Shown: piece after piece, positions 1 through 19,100 of the stretch
How the letters are laid out: the number at the start of each line of letters is the position of its first letter
Numbering within the stretch: the stretch's first letter is position 1
Origin: Elephas maximus indicus
Taxonomy: Eukaryota; Chordata; Mammalia; Proboscidea; Elephantidae
Length of the DNA: 64,000 bases
NCBI RefSeq assembly: GCF_024166365.1
Contig: NC_064830.1
Coordinates: forward strand, 90,822,968-90,886,967
Direction of reading: 5' to 3'
Position numbers and translations under genes: made by a program
The notes under the pieces: generated by a model
Database searches by the model: none
Told to the model about the DNA's origin: nothing
What the model saw: only the letters and a program-made list of their open reading frames with translations

Positions 1-445
1 CTTTCGTGGGCCTTAGGCACTTTTGCCTTCATGGGTCCCTTTCTCCATAAATACATATATTTTATTACAAAGTATTTTATTACTGCATTAGCATAAAGAT
101 GAATATATTAATATTAAATATTTTAAAATATTTTCTCTAGTTCATTTTTTCTTCTGATTTTAAAAGAAATTAAAACATTTACATAGGCCCCTAAAACTAT
201 TGCGTGCCGTAACACCGCCTGCTGTGCCTAAGGGATGAGTCAGCTCTGTAGGAAAGCTTGAAGACCTGGCTGAATCTCCATCACTTATAATTTGCATAAG
301 CTTCAGTCTTTTCCCACCATGGGCATAAGATTCTTCATCCTGACCTGTCAGAGATAAGATTGGGAAAGCACCATGTAAACCTTAGCTCAGTGGGCATGTG
401 GCAGCCCTAGGGCCACTCTGACCCCGGCCTCACCCCAACCCGCAG
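1..445. other. Intronic DNA upstream of the first visible TGFB1I1 exon
   Basis: No exon is recognised here. The first 220 bp are AT-rich and look like old interspersed repeat, but I cannot name the family. The last 20 bp form a good polypyrimidine tract and AG acceptor for the exon that begins at 446. The preceding TGFB1I1 exon, which should encode the start of the first LIM domain, is not in the window. Confidence 0.5.
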
Positions 446-2028
446 GTGGTGACAGCTCTGGGCCGCGCCTGGCACCCGGAGCACTTCGTTTGCGGTGGCT
501 GTTCCACGCCCCTAGGAGGCAGCAGCTTCTTTGAGAAGGACGGAGCCCCCTTTTGCCCCGAGTGCTACTTTGAGCGCTTCTCGCCAAGATGTGGCCTCTG
601 CAACCAACCCATCCAACACGTGAGCCCCACCTGGCCTCACAGGCCCCACCTCTATCTCAAGGCACCTGCGGGGTGGGCCTCATCCTGATTGGGCCCGCCA
701 GCCCATCAGGCCCTCGCTTCTGTGATCTGCGCCACTCACAATCCTGCTCCCCCTCGCACCCTCCCCCCTGTATCCCTAGACCAGTCTACCGGCCCCCTCG
801 GACGACTTCACCTCTCCTTGACTCGCAAGATCCCTGTTAGTTCTTGAGCACCTTAGCGTCTACCTCAGCCCGCTCACCTAGTCCCAGTTGGAGAGGGAGG
901 GAAGAAGGGAAGGAGGACCACACCGCGTGTCCTCTTTCATTCTCTGCAGAAAATGGTTACCGCCTTGGGCACGCACTGGCACCCGGAGCATTTCTGCTGC
1001 GTCAGTTGCAGGGAGCCTTTCGGGGATGAGGGTGAGAGTTTGACTCCCGCCTTAAAAGCTGCGGGTTCGCTAGATGTCCTGCACCGTCCCTCTAGTCGGC
1101 CTGACCCGGTCCCCCTCTTGTTCCGCGGGCTCGGACCTCCCGAGTCCTTGCTGGGGAATTTTCTCCGAGTCTCTTCTAACCCCACCCCCTTCCGCCCTTG
1201 GGCTCCCAGGCCCCACCCATTCCCTCCCCACCCGTTGTACCCGCGCCAGACTCTGCTCCTGCCTACTGCTCACTGCCGGGTCCCTCTGGCCCCACAGTCT
1301 CAGATCTGGAGGTCTCCAGTCCGGCTGCGCCCCCTTTTCTTCCAGCCCACTCTGTTCCCGCCCCTAGGTTTCCACGAGCGCGAGGGCCGCCCCTACTGTC
1401 GCCGGGACTTCCTGCAGCTGTTCGCCCCGCGCTGCCAGGGCTGCCAAGGCCCCATTCTGGATAACTACATCTCGGCGCTCAGCGCGCTCTGGCACCCAGA
1501 CTGCTTCGTCTGCAGGGTGCGCTGCGCGGGAGGGGGGCCTTGGAGGGATGGGTCAATGGGAGGCGGGACTATGAGCCTAGGTGTCCTTTCCCAGGCAGGG
1601 CTTCCTGTCTGCGGAGGGGCTACGGGGTCACTAGGTGTCCTTTCCCAGGCAGGGCTTCCTGTCTGCGGAGGGGCTACGGGGTCACCGTGGGTCACTCAAG
1701 GCTAGTTCTCTGCATTGAGCTTTGGTCGCTGACTTTCCCTTTCGCGACCGCCCTCCCCCAGGAATGCTTCGCGCCCTTCTCAGGAGGCAGCTTTTTCGAG
1801 CACGAGGGTCGCCCGCTGTGTGAGAACCATTTCCACGCGCGGCGCGGGTCGCTGTGCGCCACGTGTGGCCTCCCAGTCACGGGTCGCTGCGTGTCGGCCC
1901 TGGGCCGCCGCTTCCACCCGGACCACTTCACCTGCACCTTCTGCCTGCGCCCGCTCACCAAGGGCTCCTTCCAGGAGCGCGCCGGCAAGCCCTACTGCCA
2001 GCCCTGCTTCCTCAAGCTCTTCGGCTGA
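446..2028 (+). CDS. TGFB1I1: TGFB1I1 (Hic-5), last four coding exons (partial gene)
   Basis: Hic-5 is a paxillin-family LIM-domain adaptor of focal adhesions that also acts as a nuclear receptor coactivator. Four exons with GT-AG borders are visible: 446-619, 950-1031, 1368-1516 and 1762-2028. They join in frame to 223 residues plus a TGA stop, matching the C-terminal half of human Hic-5 almost residue for residue from memory. The remainder of LIM1 and LIM2, LIM3 and LIM4 are present, each with the paired zinc-finger pattern (for example HPEHFVCGGC, HPEHFCCVSC, HPDCFVCREC, HPDHFTCTFC). The protein ends in FLKLFG, as in the family. Small differences from human include CSTPLGG for CSTALGG and CREPFG for CGEPFG. 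The N-terminal LD motifs lie outside the window. The intron before the last exon carries a 54-bp tandem duplication. No AATAAA was noticed soon after the stop. Confidence 0.96.
1577..1684 (+). repeat. Perfect 54-bp tandem duplication in a TGFB1I1 intron
   Basis: Two copies of a 54-bp unit, 1577-1630 and 1631-1684, are identical base for base. Each unit contains TTTCCCAGGCAG, which resembles a 3' splice site. The real acceptor of the last exon is at 1760-1761. Perfect identity suggests a recent event. Confidence 0.95.
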
Positions 2029-3769
2029 CCGCCCACCGGACTCTGGGTTCCGGGGACCACGCCCCCATAGGCGCCGGCGTTCGCGGGGGCCACGTCCTCC
2101 TCACCGCGAGGCCCTGCTCTCTGAGCTTGGGGCTGCCCCCAAACCCCCGCTCTGTAAGACCCCACCCACTGGAGAGACCCGGCCCCTCAGGTACTCTGGG
2201 TTCTGTCAAGTTCAGAAAAGGCTCCGCCAAGCCTAAGGCCAAACACCCTAAAAGTGAGTTGTACACTGAAGATAGATTCCGCGCGAGCCCTTCACTCTCT
2301 TCCTGCCCTTGTGGGAGCCCCCGACCGAGGGTGGGGGAGTTTGCAATTCCGACGAATCAGAGGCCAGGAGGGGACGTCCCTGCTCCTTCACCGTTTTGTG
2401 CACCTTTTTCTACCTACATAAACACCTTCCACACCTCCCTGGTGCTGTGTCTCCGACTCTGCTATGGAGAGCCCTTGGTCTGGACGCCCCACCCCGTGGG
2501 CTGGCTCAGTCCCCCGCGGGCTGTCTAGGCCACCGTCTGTGGCGGGAGCGGAACCTGCAGCGACAGCCTCGCAGGCAGCCACTCGCGGCTTTCGAGTATC
2601 ACTTGAGCGAGCTCGAGGCTGGAGAAGGCCGCGACCCAAGCGGGATTGTACAGATAGTGGAGAAGGCAGGACGGCTCAGGCTAGGGTCCCGCCGAACCTT
2701 TACTACCACCTTCCCTACCACCCTTGCTCCTCGGCTTCCTATATTCTTAAAACAAGCAGTTAATCTCTTTTTTCTCTCTCCCCTTCCTTAATGGCCGGAA
2801 CTATTTTTTTCTTTAAAGGACCCTGGGAGATGGGGCTCCATCCAGAAGTGCCCATTTACTCACTCTTTGGACCTGGGCACTAAGACGATAGTAGTGACCC
2901 ATACCATCTCCAATAGCCTGTAGGCTTCATGTAGATGTGGCCCCAGCTTACTGCCTTCTCTTCCCCACCCTTCAAACACCCACATCATTATGACATCCTC
3001 CAGACTGTTGAGCACCAGCCAAATGTGTAGGAATTACCCAGAATACGGAAGAAGGCAGGAAGTTGGCATGTCCAGAGTCATTATTTACTTTCCCTGTTGG
3101 TTTATCAGTTACTTCCTGAGGCCTCCCCTGGCTCGGCCCTGTGCTCCACCGTGCTGGGTCCACAGAGAGAGTCAGGTCAGAGCAATCCTGCCTGGAGGGA
3201 CACAGATACCTAAGCAGAGGGTGACACCTGATGTGGTCAGGGCAGGAAATGAGGGAAGCACTGGGCACTGTAGTAGCCCGAAGGAGGCTCCTGACCCAGA
3301 TGGGGAGTCAAGGAAAGCTCCCTGGAAGAGTTGATGCCTGAGCTAAGTCCCAGCAGAGAAGGGTGGAACCAGAGGTTTCAGGTGTAGAGTTCAGGATCCA
3401 TCTGAGTCCTCAAACCGCAGGGGCTTTCCTGAACTCCCAAACCTTCACCTTGGGCCCTGCAGCTCCCTGAGGAGAGGGCCTGGATTCCTGGGTCCAGATT
3501 ACAGGGACCTTTGGTGCTGAAAACGATGGACCCACAGAGGCCCTTCCAGCTCATCAGGGGGATCTGCTAGTCAAGGAAAGCATGTGTGGGCAGGGGTCAA
3601 AGGTGAGGTGCCCTGGCCTCAGGCAGACCCCTTGGACCTTTTCCTCTCTGAGGTTCCTTTCCCTGGGTCTTCCCTGGCCTCCTGCTCTTCTTCCATCCTG
3701 GGGGATGTCTTCCATCCTCTGGCTTGTAACTACCTCCCTGTCTTGAGGATGCCCCAAATGGCCATCTCC

Positions 3770-3930
3770 AGTCTTGATTCATTCATTCACTAAGTGTTTA
3801 CTGAGCACTTACTGTGCCAGGCTCCATGCCAGGTGCTAGGGGAAAAAATGGGGAACCAAGTGGATGTGCTCCTTGCCCTCATGGAGCTGATAGTCTGATT
3901 GGGGAAACAGATACACAGGTGACAAGTGTG
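3770..3930 (-). repeat. L2 LINE 3' end fragment
   Basis: The sequence begins with TCATTCATTCA and continues with the characteristic 'GTTTACTGAGCACTTACTGT' and 'CCTCATGGAGCTGATAGTCT' blocks seen in antisense L2 3' ends. It is old and diverged. Confidence 0.7.
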
Positions 3931-5186
3931 ATGAAGGAATGGGGTCTTCCCTGACCATCTAGGTAAAGTTGCTCTTCTCCCTTATTTTCACCCCAAAGTA
4001 CCTCTCTAGTCCCTTCAGAGCACTTATCACTATTGTAAATAGGCGTTTCTTGCTTATTTATGTCTGATTTTGGCACTGGGATGCAAGCTTCCTGACCATT
4101 GTCTCCAGTGTCTGGAATAGCACGCTAAGTGCTCAGAAAATGTTTGTTAAATGAAAGAAGAAATGGGAAAGAAAGAAAAGGAGGGAGGGTGAGAAGGAAA
4201 AAACAGAGCACTAAGACAAGGTGGGGAAGGGCTCACTTGAACCTGGTAGTCAGGGAAGGCCTCTGTGAAAACGTGATGTTTAAGCTGAGAGTTGAAGGTT
4301 GAGAAGGAGCCGGCCAGGCAAAGAACCTGGCGAGAGCATTCCAGGCAGAGGGAACAGCAAGTGCAAAGACTAGGAGGCAGGGAAATATTTGGCATATTGT
4401 AAGCAAGGAAAGAAGACAGTATAGAAGATGAAGTCAAAGGGGAAGCAGGCGTCACATCATGAAGCGCCTTTTAGGTCATGGGGAGGGCATATAGATTTTA
4501 AGTGCCTATGAACCAAATGTGTCCTCCAACCTTTGCCCATGAGTTTCTCTTAGGCACTTCAAACTCATCACTCACTGACGCACACACTGTGGATGGCTTG
4601 TCCATATTCGCTTGACTCACCTAGGAAGTCATATGCAGACAGTGCCCAGACTCCCCAACTGCTCCCCAAACTTGTTACCTGAGGGCATTCTCTGGGGGAG
4701 GAAATGTGCTTTATGTATTGGAGAGGCCTGAAGTGTGTGGGGGAGGTTTCTGCAACCTTCAGCCAGTGAGACGGGAATTGGTAAATAAATAACCCAGCTT
4801 CCTGGCCCCTTGAGGGTCAGTTCCAAGTTGTGTTCTTCATTCTCCCAGAGGGTCCCCATTGGGACTGAGTCCCAATTGCCCTCAGGGATAACCTGCTAAC
4901 CAAACCACACTTTATTGGCTTTTCTGCATTCTTTGTCTCACTTCCCCACTCCTTCACAGTCCTTCCTGGGATCATCTCCCAAATAAAGTCCCTGCACCCA
5001 AGTTCTTGTCTCAGGGTCTGCTTCTGAAGGAACTCAAACTAAAATAGTCCCTAAGAAGAACTCACCATATTCCCTTAAAATATGTTTCTGTGTTCCCTAT
5101 CTCAGGGACGACCCTAGCTTCCATAATCAGACACGAGTCCCCCTTGACAGTCCGCCCACACTCAAAGATAATCAGTATAGAGAGGC

Positions 5187-5354
5187 AAAAACCAAAAACC
5201 AAACCTGCTGCCATTGAGTCGATTCGGACTCAGAGCAACCCTATGAGACAGAGTAGAACTGCCCCATAGTTTCCAAGGAGCACCCAGTGGATTTGAACTG
5301 CTGACCTTTTGGTTAGCAGCCATAGCACTTAACCACTACACCACCAGGGTTTTC
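5187..5354 (-). repeat. AfroSINE (tRNA-derived SINE)
   Basis: The antisense tail (CCATTGAGTCGATTCGGACT) and antisense head (CACTACACCACCAGGGTTTT) are both present. It is flanked by an imperfect target duplication: ATAGAGAGGCA (5176-5186) and ATAGAAAGGCA (5355-5365). Confidence 0.9.
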
Positions 5355-6121
5355 ATAGAAAGGCAGAGGGTCAGATATTCACCAGCCTCCTCCCTCTCTA
5401 CACCTGGCCCTGTGCTGAGCAAAGGGGCTGCAGAAATGGATCAGACCAGTCCCTGCTCTTGAGGCGTTCCCACAGTCTGTTGGGGAGACAGACCTGGACC
5501 TACACAGGACCACACAGTGTACTCAGAACTGTATCAGAAAATTCAGAGCAACTTTCCCCAAAGAGGTGACACAGGCTGGATACTGAGGGTTGAGCAGGAG
5601 TTGGCTATGTGGGAGAGGGCCCTCTAAGCAGAAGACACAGATTTGGAGGGATGCAAATATACGGGCTGGGCAGGGAAATCAGAAAGGAATCATGGCTTCA
5701 CTATAGGCTTGGTATGGAGGAGAAAGGAGAAGAGTAAGAAGTCAGGTTATGGTAGGCCTTGAATATCAGGCTGAGAACATGAACTTCCTCCTGAGGGTGG
5801 TAGGAAGCTATGGAGGGTTTCTGAGCAGGGAAATGATACTGTTAGATTTGGATTTGAAAATGATCCCTTTGAATTAGAACGAGGGGCCTGGCTCAGTCAG
5901 GCTCCCTAGGTAGACGCTGAGGGTGGGTGAAAGAGGTGATTTTGAGCCTGGGGGCACCGGGGAGCAGATGGGGACTAAGGCCTAGGAAGGAGTGCTCCTG
6001 AACTTGAAAAGGTCCAGCTCCCCAGGATCAGCTTTGGCCTTGATGTGACCTGATTCAGCTAAATGAAGCTAAGGCAGGGAGAGGGCGAGGCCTGGGGGAC
6101 TTGCCGGCTCACTGCCTTTGA

Positions 6122-6135
6122 GGTAACCATTAATC
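6122..6135 (-). promoter_or_regulatory. Candidate HNF1 site in the SLC5A2 promoter
   Basis: The minus strand reads GATTAATGGTTACC, a near match to the HNF1 palindrome GGTTAATNATTAAC. It lies 54 bp upstream of the SLC5A2 start codon. HNF1A is the established proximal-tubule activator of SGLT2, so position and sequence agree. Binding itself is inference. Confidence 0.6.
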
Positions 6136-6189
6136 CCTCCCCTGGGGGAATCCAGGAGCTGGTCCCTTGAGAGGCATATACTTGACGGA

Positions 6190-12845
<6,656 letters not shown>

Positions 12846-13062
12846 GGCAACTATGTTGGATACCATGAGCCACAACCAGGCCAGGGCTCAGCTTTACAAG
12901 GAGTCGGGTGGGGGCCCTATAAGAAGAGGGTGGGGCAGGAGCAGGGACGGCCCTAGTTCCCCCTCTCTCAATCTTGTCGCTGCCTGGGGCCCAGTCCATC
13001 CAACTGACAGTCACTTCCCACGGGACCCTGGCCAACCTGCCGCAGCAGTTCGCCTAAGCAAA

Positions 13063-13068
13063 AATAAA
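13063..13068 (+). terminator. SLC5A2 polyadenylation signal
   Basis: A canonical AATAAA lies 218 bp after the SLC5A2 stop codon and 70 bp short of the convergent RUSF1 stop codon. It is the only AATAAA noticed on the + strand between the two stops. Confidence 0.85.
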
Positions 13069-13137
13069 GTAGCCTTTCACACATTCTGCTGTGGCCAGTA
13101 TCCTTGCTCTTGGCTCCTGGGCCTCATTCTGGACTGC

Positions 13138-16100
13138 TCACAACATCTTCTTTTCTGGAGACAGGGGCCATGTGGCTCTCCACTCATCCACCTCTAGCTG
13201 GTGCTTCTCAGTCTTCCAGCCAGCGTCCTGTAGTCCTGGGAAGAGATCATGGGGTCCTACTGGGACTGCTGGAGAGGAGACTCTGGGCTGACTCTGGGGA
13301 GGGGGATTAGGAGAGGCATAGGCCAGGTACAGGTTCTGTGAACTACCTGGGCTCCACGTTCCTCTATGGGGTTTCTTCCCGCAAGTTCTTTACCCACTCT
13401 GAGCTCATAAAATGAGGCTAAAACCTCATCTGGTTTCAACAGAATTCACTGAGATACCACATGGAAAAGGGCATGGAGTAGGTGCTAAATAAAAGATTAT
13501 CATCAGTAAGTGCGAGTCTGTTCTCCCCTCTCAACGCCAACCATGATTACACAGACTGTCAACAATGATGCAGCCTGAGAGACCACTCTAAGCTCCCTAC
13601 CCTAGAGGCAGGGAAACTGAGCCCAGAGCTAAGGTCACAGAGAGAACCAAGGTCTTTTATCTCCCAGGTGGAAAGTGAGGTATGCGTAGCCAGGGCCCCT
13701 GGGGAGAGGGTTGAGGAATGTTACCTTTCAAGAACTTTGGGAACAGCTTGTCCAGTACTTGGTGTGTCTCCTTGACAATGGCCCAGCTGTCTTTCTCAGG
13801 ACCTGGGGGGAGGTGGTTAGCAGAATCAGAAGCTCTCTGATCCCCAAGCAGGAAAGAAGGTCCTCCTCCCCCAGACCCCCCAGTCATCAGTGGCTCAGAC
13901 TGAAAGGATACCTGCCCACATCTGGTTCCTCAGCTCCTCCAGCTCTCCTGGGAGAGGCCCATCTCCCCGCAGGGCTCCAAGCACCAGCCCGTGCGTGGCA
14001 GCTCTTAGGACTGTCTCAGGGCCTGCTGTCTGGCTCAGAACTACCTGTACCTGGTCTGGAGAGACCCAGGGAGAGACTGATGGTAGGGAAGGGCTATTTC
14101 CGCAAACATCCTCAACCCTACCATTTTGCTCACCCATCTGCCCCTACAGGCCTTAGCCTGGCATGGAAGGCCATCTCCTTACCCTTTCCTTTCTAACTTT
14201 ATCTCCTGTTGATCCCCAATGCTCTGGCCAAACTGAAATGCTCAGTTTCCAAATACAGCCTTATAGCAGCTCACTGAGGTGGAATGCTACTTAGAAGCAA
14301 GGACGGTGAGACTGTGTCTTACATACTTTGCACGTATTGTTGGGAGGGATCAGTCCCTGGAGAGGACATTATGCTTGGTAAAGTACAGGGTCAGCGGAAA
14401 AGAGGAAGACCCTCAACGAGATGGATTGACACAGCGGCTGCAACAATGGGCTCAAGCATAACAATGACTGTTAAGGATGGCGCAGGACCAGGCAGTGTTG
14501 CGTTGTTGTACACAGGGTCAGTATGAGTCGGAACCGACTCAACAGCATCTAACAACAACAACAACGAGGTGGGTTTATTTTGCATTTCTTTAATGGTTAG
14601 TGAGAACAAGCAACTTTAAATACATGACCGACCATTTACTACCTGTGTTTCCTTTTAATAGGCAGGCCTTCTCTTCTAGCTCTGTGTGGGTTTGGCTTTA
14701 TATGTGGGCATATCCTCATATAACAATCTCAAGAGAGAATATTGTATTTACTTCCCAGGGCAGACAGTAAGCTCATGGGGCTTGTCTCCCCAAGAGGTGA
14801 TCCAGGATGGGAGAGAAAAGTGGTTCCCAGAGATAACCAAAGATCATTATGTTATTTGAGTGTGTTGTAACATACAAAGTACTTTTACTTGATCCTCATA
14901 AAAACACTGGAAGCTAATAAGGTAGGTATTGTTAGCTCCATTTTACAGAGGGGTAAAATGAATTTCATTGGGGTATGCAGTTAGTAAAGAAGCCATAATT
15001 TGCACGTATCAAAGTCTTAGTCTAGAGCTTCCCCTAAGATACCAGGCAGCCTCCAAACTGCAGCCAGCTTGTCCAGGGCTTGGGGCCCTAGAGCTGGAGA
15101 AATGAGAAGCTAATCCCAGGAGGGTGGGTCTAAGGCTGGGAGAAGACACACTCACTTCGTGACTGGTCCCAGTGAAGGAGGTAGGGTTCTTGGTGCCCCC
15201 CAATCAGCTGCTGCAGCTCAGAGACACTGGAAGAGAGAATGGAATGCAGTGGGGGAGGGGGAAAGCAGAGGCAGAACCAACCATCCAATCAACTGAAGAG
15301 CCACCTAACCATCCTTCACCCATTACCAACGATCCCACATCCATCCTTCCTTTCTTTCTGCATCCAGTCATCCATTCTCAACATCAACCACCCAACCACC
15401 TATCCTTTCACCAAACACACATATCACTTTTTTATCTACTCTGTATTAGCACTGTCTATTACCCTGAAGCATCACTGCTGCTCCCCAAGTCTGTTCAGTG
15501 GAAATAAAGAACTTAGAACACAGAAGTGGGGCCTGGTGATGGGAGGGCAGTGTGTAACCACAATAAAGAGCATGTGTGTAGGGAGTGGGGGTGGCAGTGG
15601 TGATGAGTGTGGAGGTGAGGGACACTGGGCCACTTACGTGGAAATCAAGCAGTGCAGGGGGACCCCAAGAGACAGAGACAAAGATGGCCAGAAACCTGTG
15701 GGAAGCTGGAGTTAGGATGCCCAGGCTCAGGGGGAGGCTGGGAGACACAGACTTGAGAACATTGGGTTGGGTCACCTGTCCACAGTGGCTCCATCTGATT
15801 GGCTGAAGTGGGGCTGAGCACCTCTCCTTTCTGAAGGAAGTGCTTTAGGATCAGCCAGAGCCGGCCTTCATTCAAGGTCTCCATGACAAGGGCTCGGACT
15901 GCCCGGTAGTTGGCATAGATGTGGAGGGCAGTGAGGAAAAAGAAACATCCGAGGCTGACGCTGGGGTGAGAGAGCAAAGTGGTCAACAGGGTCAGAGGCC
16001 CAGCTGGGTGTTTCCTCCCCACCCTTGATCCCACCTCACCTAGGACAATCTGACACCAGGGGAAGCATCAAGAGGCTGACCAGGAGCCCTGCCAGGTTCA

Positions 16101-19100
16101 CCAGTGTCTCCTGAAAAATGGCAGAGGAGTCAGGAGCTGAAGACATCTCTTCCAGATCAGACTGAATGTCCTTAAGTGTCTTTCACATTCTTCCCTGCTC
16201 CAGAACCTCCCAGGGATCCCAACTCTGATGAGGTACCTAGTAAATTTTTAACATTTTTGATGAGTAAGCTGTCATTTAAAAGATGCCAGCTGCTTTTCTG
16301 CCCAGGTAGACACAATACCCTTGGAATAAGTCTTTTTATTTTGCAAGAGTCATCTGAGTAGCCCCACACTCAGGCAAGTAAACATCTACAAAGTGGGGAA
16401 CTACTTTTATGTAGTGGGTTAAAAAAGGCCAATATCCCCTAAATCCCTTTGTATGCAGCAGCTGGGGAAGGGGCAGACAAAATTGCAAAAGGATCGAGGA
16501 ACCACACAGGATGAAAAACAACAAGATTTAAACCTTTTCTCTTGAAACTCAATATTATTAGAACCCATTTGGTGGCCTGAGACGGCCTAACTGTGGTCCC
16601 CCTATGGGAAAAGACCCCAGGCCATCTGCTAATCCATGAGAGAGGAGTCTGGATTGGTGCCCCTGACTACTGGTGTCCCAAGGAGAGTTGATCTTGGCAC
16701 AGAGGGGTCCTGAGGCTTCAGAGCTCGTCTGACCCAGCCCTCCTGGCAAGGGGGTAGGCTGTGGGAATGATGGCTGTGGGTGTGACAGTACACAGGGGAT
16801 CAGAAGCTTTGGGAGCTCAGGAGCAGAGGGACATCCTCTCTCCCAGGTGGGAACAGTCATTTCCAGCAGACAAACCAAGTGGCAACAAAAGCAACATCAG
16901 CAGAAAGCAAGGGCCTGCTATGGGACTGAGCACATGTCCCAGGTTGGCCCGTGATGCATCACTGCTTCTGCAGATGGAGGAACCCTGGGGGCCTTGGAAA
17001 ACACAGCCGGGGAGAAGCTGAGGGGGAGGGAGGGGGGGCTGTGAGAGAGCAGGGATCAAGTGGGAGATCCTGAAGAGCAGGGCCTGGATGGTACGTATTT
17101 CTCCCGCTCTAACAACTCATGGATTTAAAGCCGGAACAGACAGTGAGGGAGAACTAGTCCATTCATGTCCAGAGAGAAGGGACTTGCCCAAGGTCACCCA
17201 GGGAGATTGGACTTCTCTATGCCTTGTTTCCTCATCTGTAAAATGGTGACAAGTACTTACTGCACAAGACCGTTTTAAAGATCTAATGAGTTCACGCAAA
17301 TGAAATACTTGGTACATGGTTAATGCTTAATAAATGTTGTTGTTAGCTGCAGTCAAGTCACTTCCTGACTTACAGCAACTCCATGCAGAACAAAACTCTG
17401 CCCCATCCTGAGACAATCCCATGATCTACTGCGGATCGGACCATTGTGATCTACAGGGTTTTCATTGGCTAATTTTCAGAAGGAGATCACCAGGCATTTC
17501 TTCCTGGTCCATCTTAATTTGGAAGCTCTGCTGAAACCTATTCAGCATCATAGCAACATCCAAGCGTCCACTGACAGATGGGTGGCGGCTGCAAGTGAGG
17601 TACATCCGCCAGGATCAGAGCCCACGTCTCCTGCATGGAAGGTGGGAAAAACCACCAATGCCCCCACTAATAAATACTAGCATGTGTTAATATTATTAAT
17701 GGGTGTTAGTTTTTTTTTAATGAAATTCTGTTTATAAACTGAGCAAAAAGAATGCAAGGGAAGGCCAGAAAGTAGGAGTAGGCAGAACAGAGGTTTATAA
17801 ATTGTTTCAGTGTGAAAGAAAAGCAGCATGCACGTCTGGGACCTCCCTGGGCCTCACTTTCCTCACCTGTAAGAATTACAGGATCTACCTCATAGCACTG
17901 GTGCAAGAGTTAAACGGTATCATGCCCACAAGCACTTGGCACAGAAGTTTGGGGAGATCGATACATGTGGGATTTAGTATTAGGGATATTTCCACCCTTA
18001 CTACAGGCTCCCTTGGGCAGGTGGAGGGGCTGGGCCAGAAAGGCCTGTTAAACTGCTGAGTGAAGAACTTCGGCCAACGACCCTGGGCACCCCACATGCC
18101 AAGTGCTTTTGAACTTCTTAACTACTTTCACACGTGGAGCCTCACTTACCCAGAACATCCACCTTCCAGGGTGGGGCTATGGCCTAGGGAGGGCAGGGGC
18201 TCACTCATGGCCACACAGGCAGGGGCAGAGATGCTCAAATTGGACTCGCTGCACCCAGAGCCCATGCCCTCACACCTGACATGTGTCCTGCAAGTCAGAG
18301 CAGGGAGCACCCACATTTCTTTCTCCATGCTTCCCACCCCCGTGCCCAAGGGTACTCAGGTGCTTCCCTCCATACTCCCAAACTGTGGCCTGGCCTAGAC
18401 CCCTCTCCCCCATGTCAGTCCCCCCAGTCTCTGCTGCTCACCTGGCTGCTATCCTTGGCTGACACATCAGCCATGTTGTTTCTCCGGGCCTGGTGCATGG
18501 TCAGTGCAGCCCGAGTAGCCCCGCCAGCCACGCTCACAATGCACTGGATGGGGGGAGGAAAGGATGAAGGTCAGAGAGATCACATGATGTGGCAACGGAA
18601 GCCTTCTGTGGCTGCACCAAGTAAATGGCTCAAATCAGCTTGAGAAAACCAGGCCTCTGGCTACCCCACAGCAGAACCCTGAATGCTCTCCTCAATCTAG
18701 TTCTTATCCCGAACTTCCCCTAGGCCCACCTCCCCGGTCTTATTTCAGGAGAAAACAAAAGTCCTGCCTACCACCATCCTGTGGACCTGGCCCCTGGAAA
18801 CCCAATTTCGTTTCCCAAGATGGAGGCCCAAAGACCCTTATTGGCCCAGAAATTCCCCATCCTCCAACTGTTACTTCAACTCTACCCTCCCCCGTGCTGA
18901 GCTCCCAGGAGTCTGGTTTCCAGCTTTATGCTTTTGTTCACAACGTTCTGCCTGCCTGTTAACTCCTCTTCTCTCTTCCTGCCCCAGCCTAGTCCTATTA
19001 AGCCATTCAGGTACAAAACTCACATCGGTGGCCCTTACCTCCCAGGGCACCAGGATTTCGCCCTCTGAGATCCCAAGATGTAAAGCTCACCGATAAGGGT

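Larger units (their letters stand above)
2029..6121. other. TGFB1I1 3' end and intergenic spacer before SLC5A2
   Basis: This holds the TGFB1I1 3' UTR (end not resolved), then unique-looking sequence and old mammalian repeats. At 3770-3930 an antisense L2 3' end begins with the usual TCATTCATTCA tail. Further L2/MIR-like fragments lie around 4030-4480 and 5530-5900. A sequence around 4980-5045, with AATAAAGT followed by TCTCAGGGTCTGCTTCTG, resembles the 3' end of an old LTR, but I cannot assign it. A minus-strand AfroSINE sits at 5187-5354. No extra gene is seen. Confidence 0.55.

Noticed and set aside
953-1705. A 250-residue single-exon protein in TGFB1I1
   Set aside because: The frame reads through two introns with good GT-AG borders; only 950-1031 and 1368-1516 are LIM-coding.
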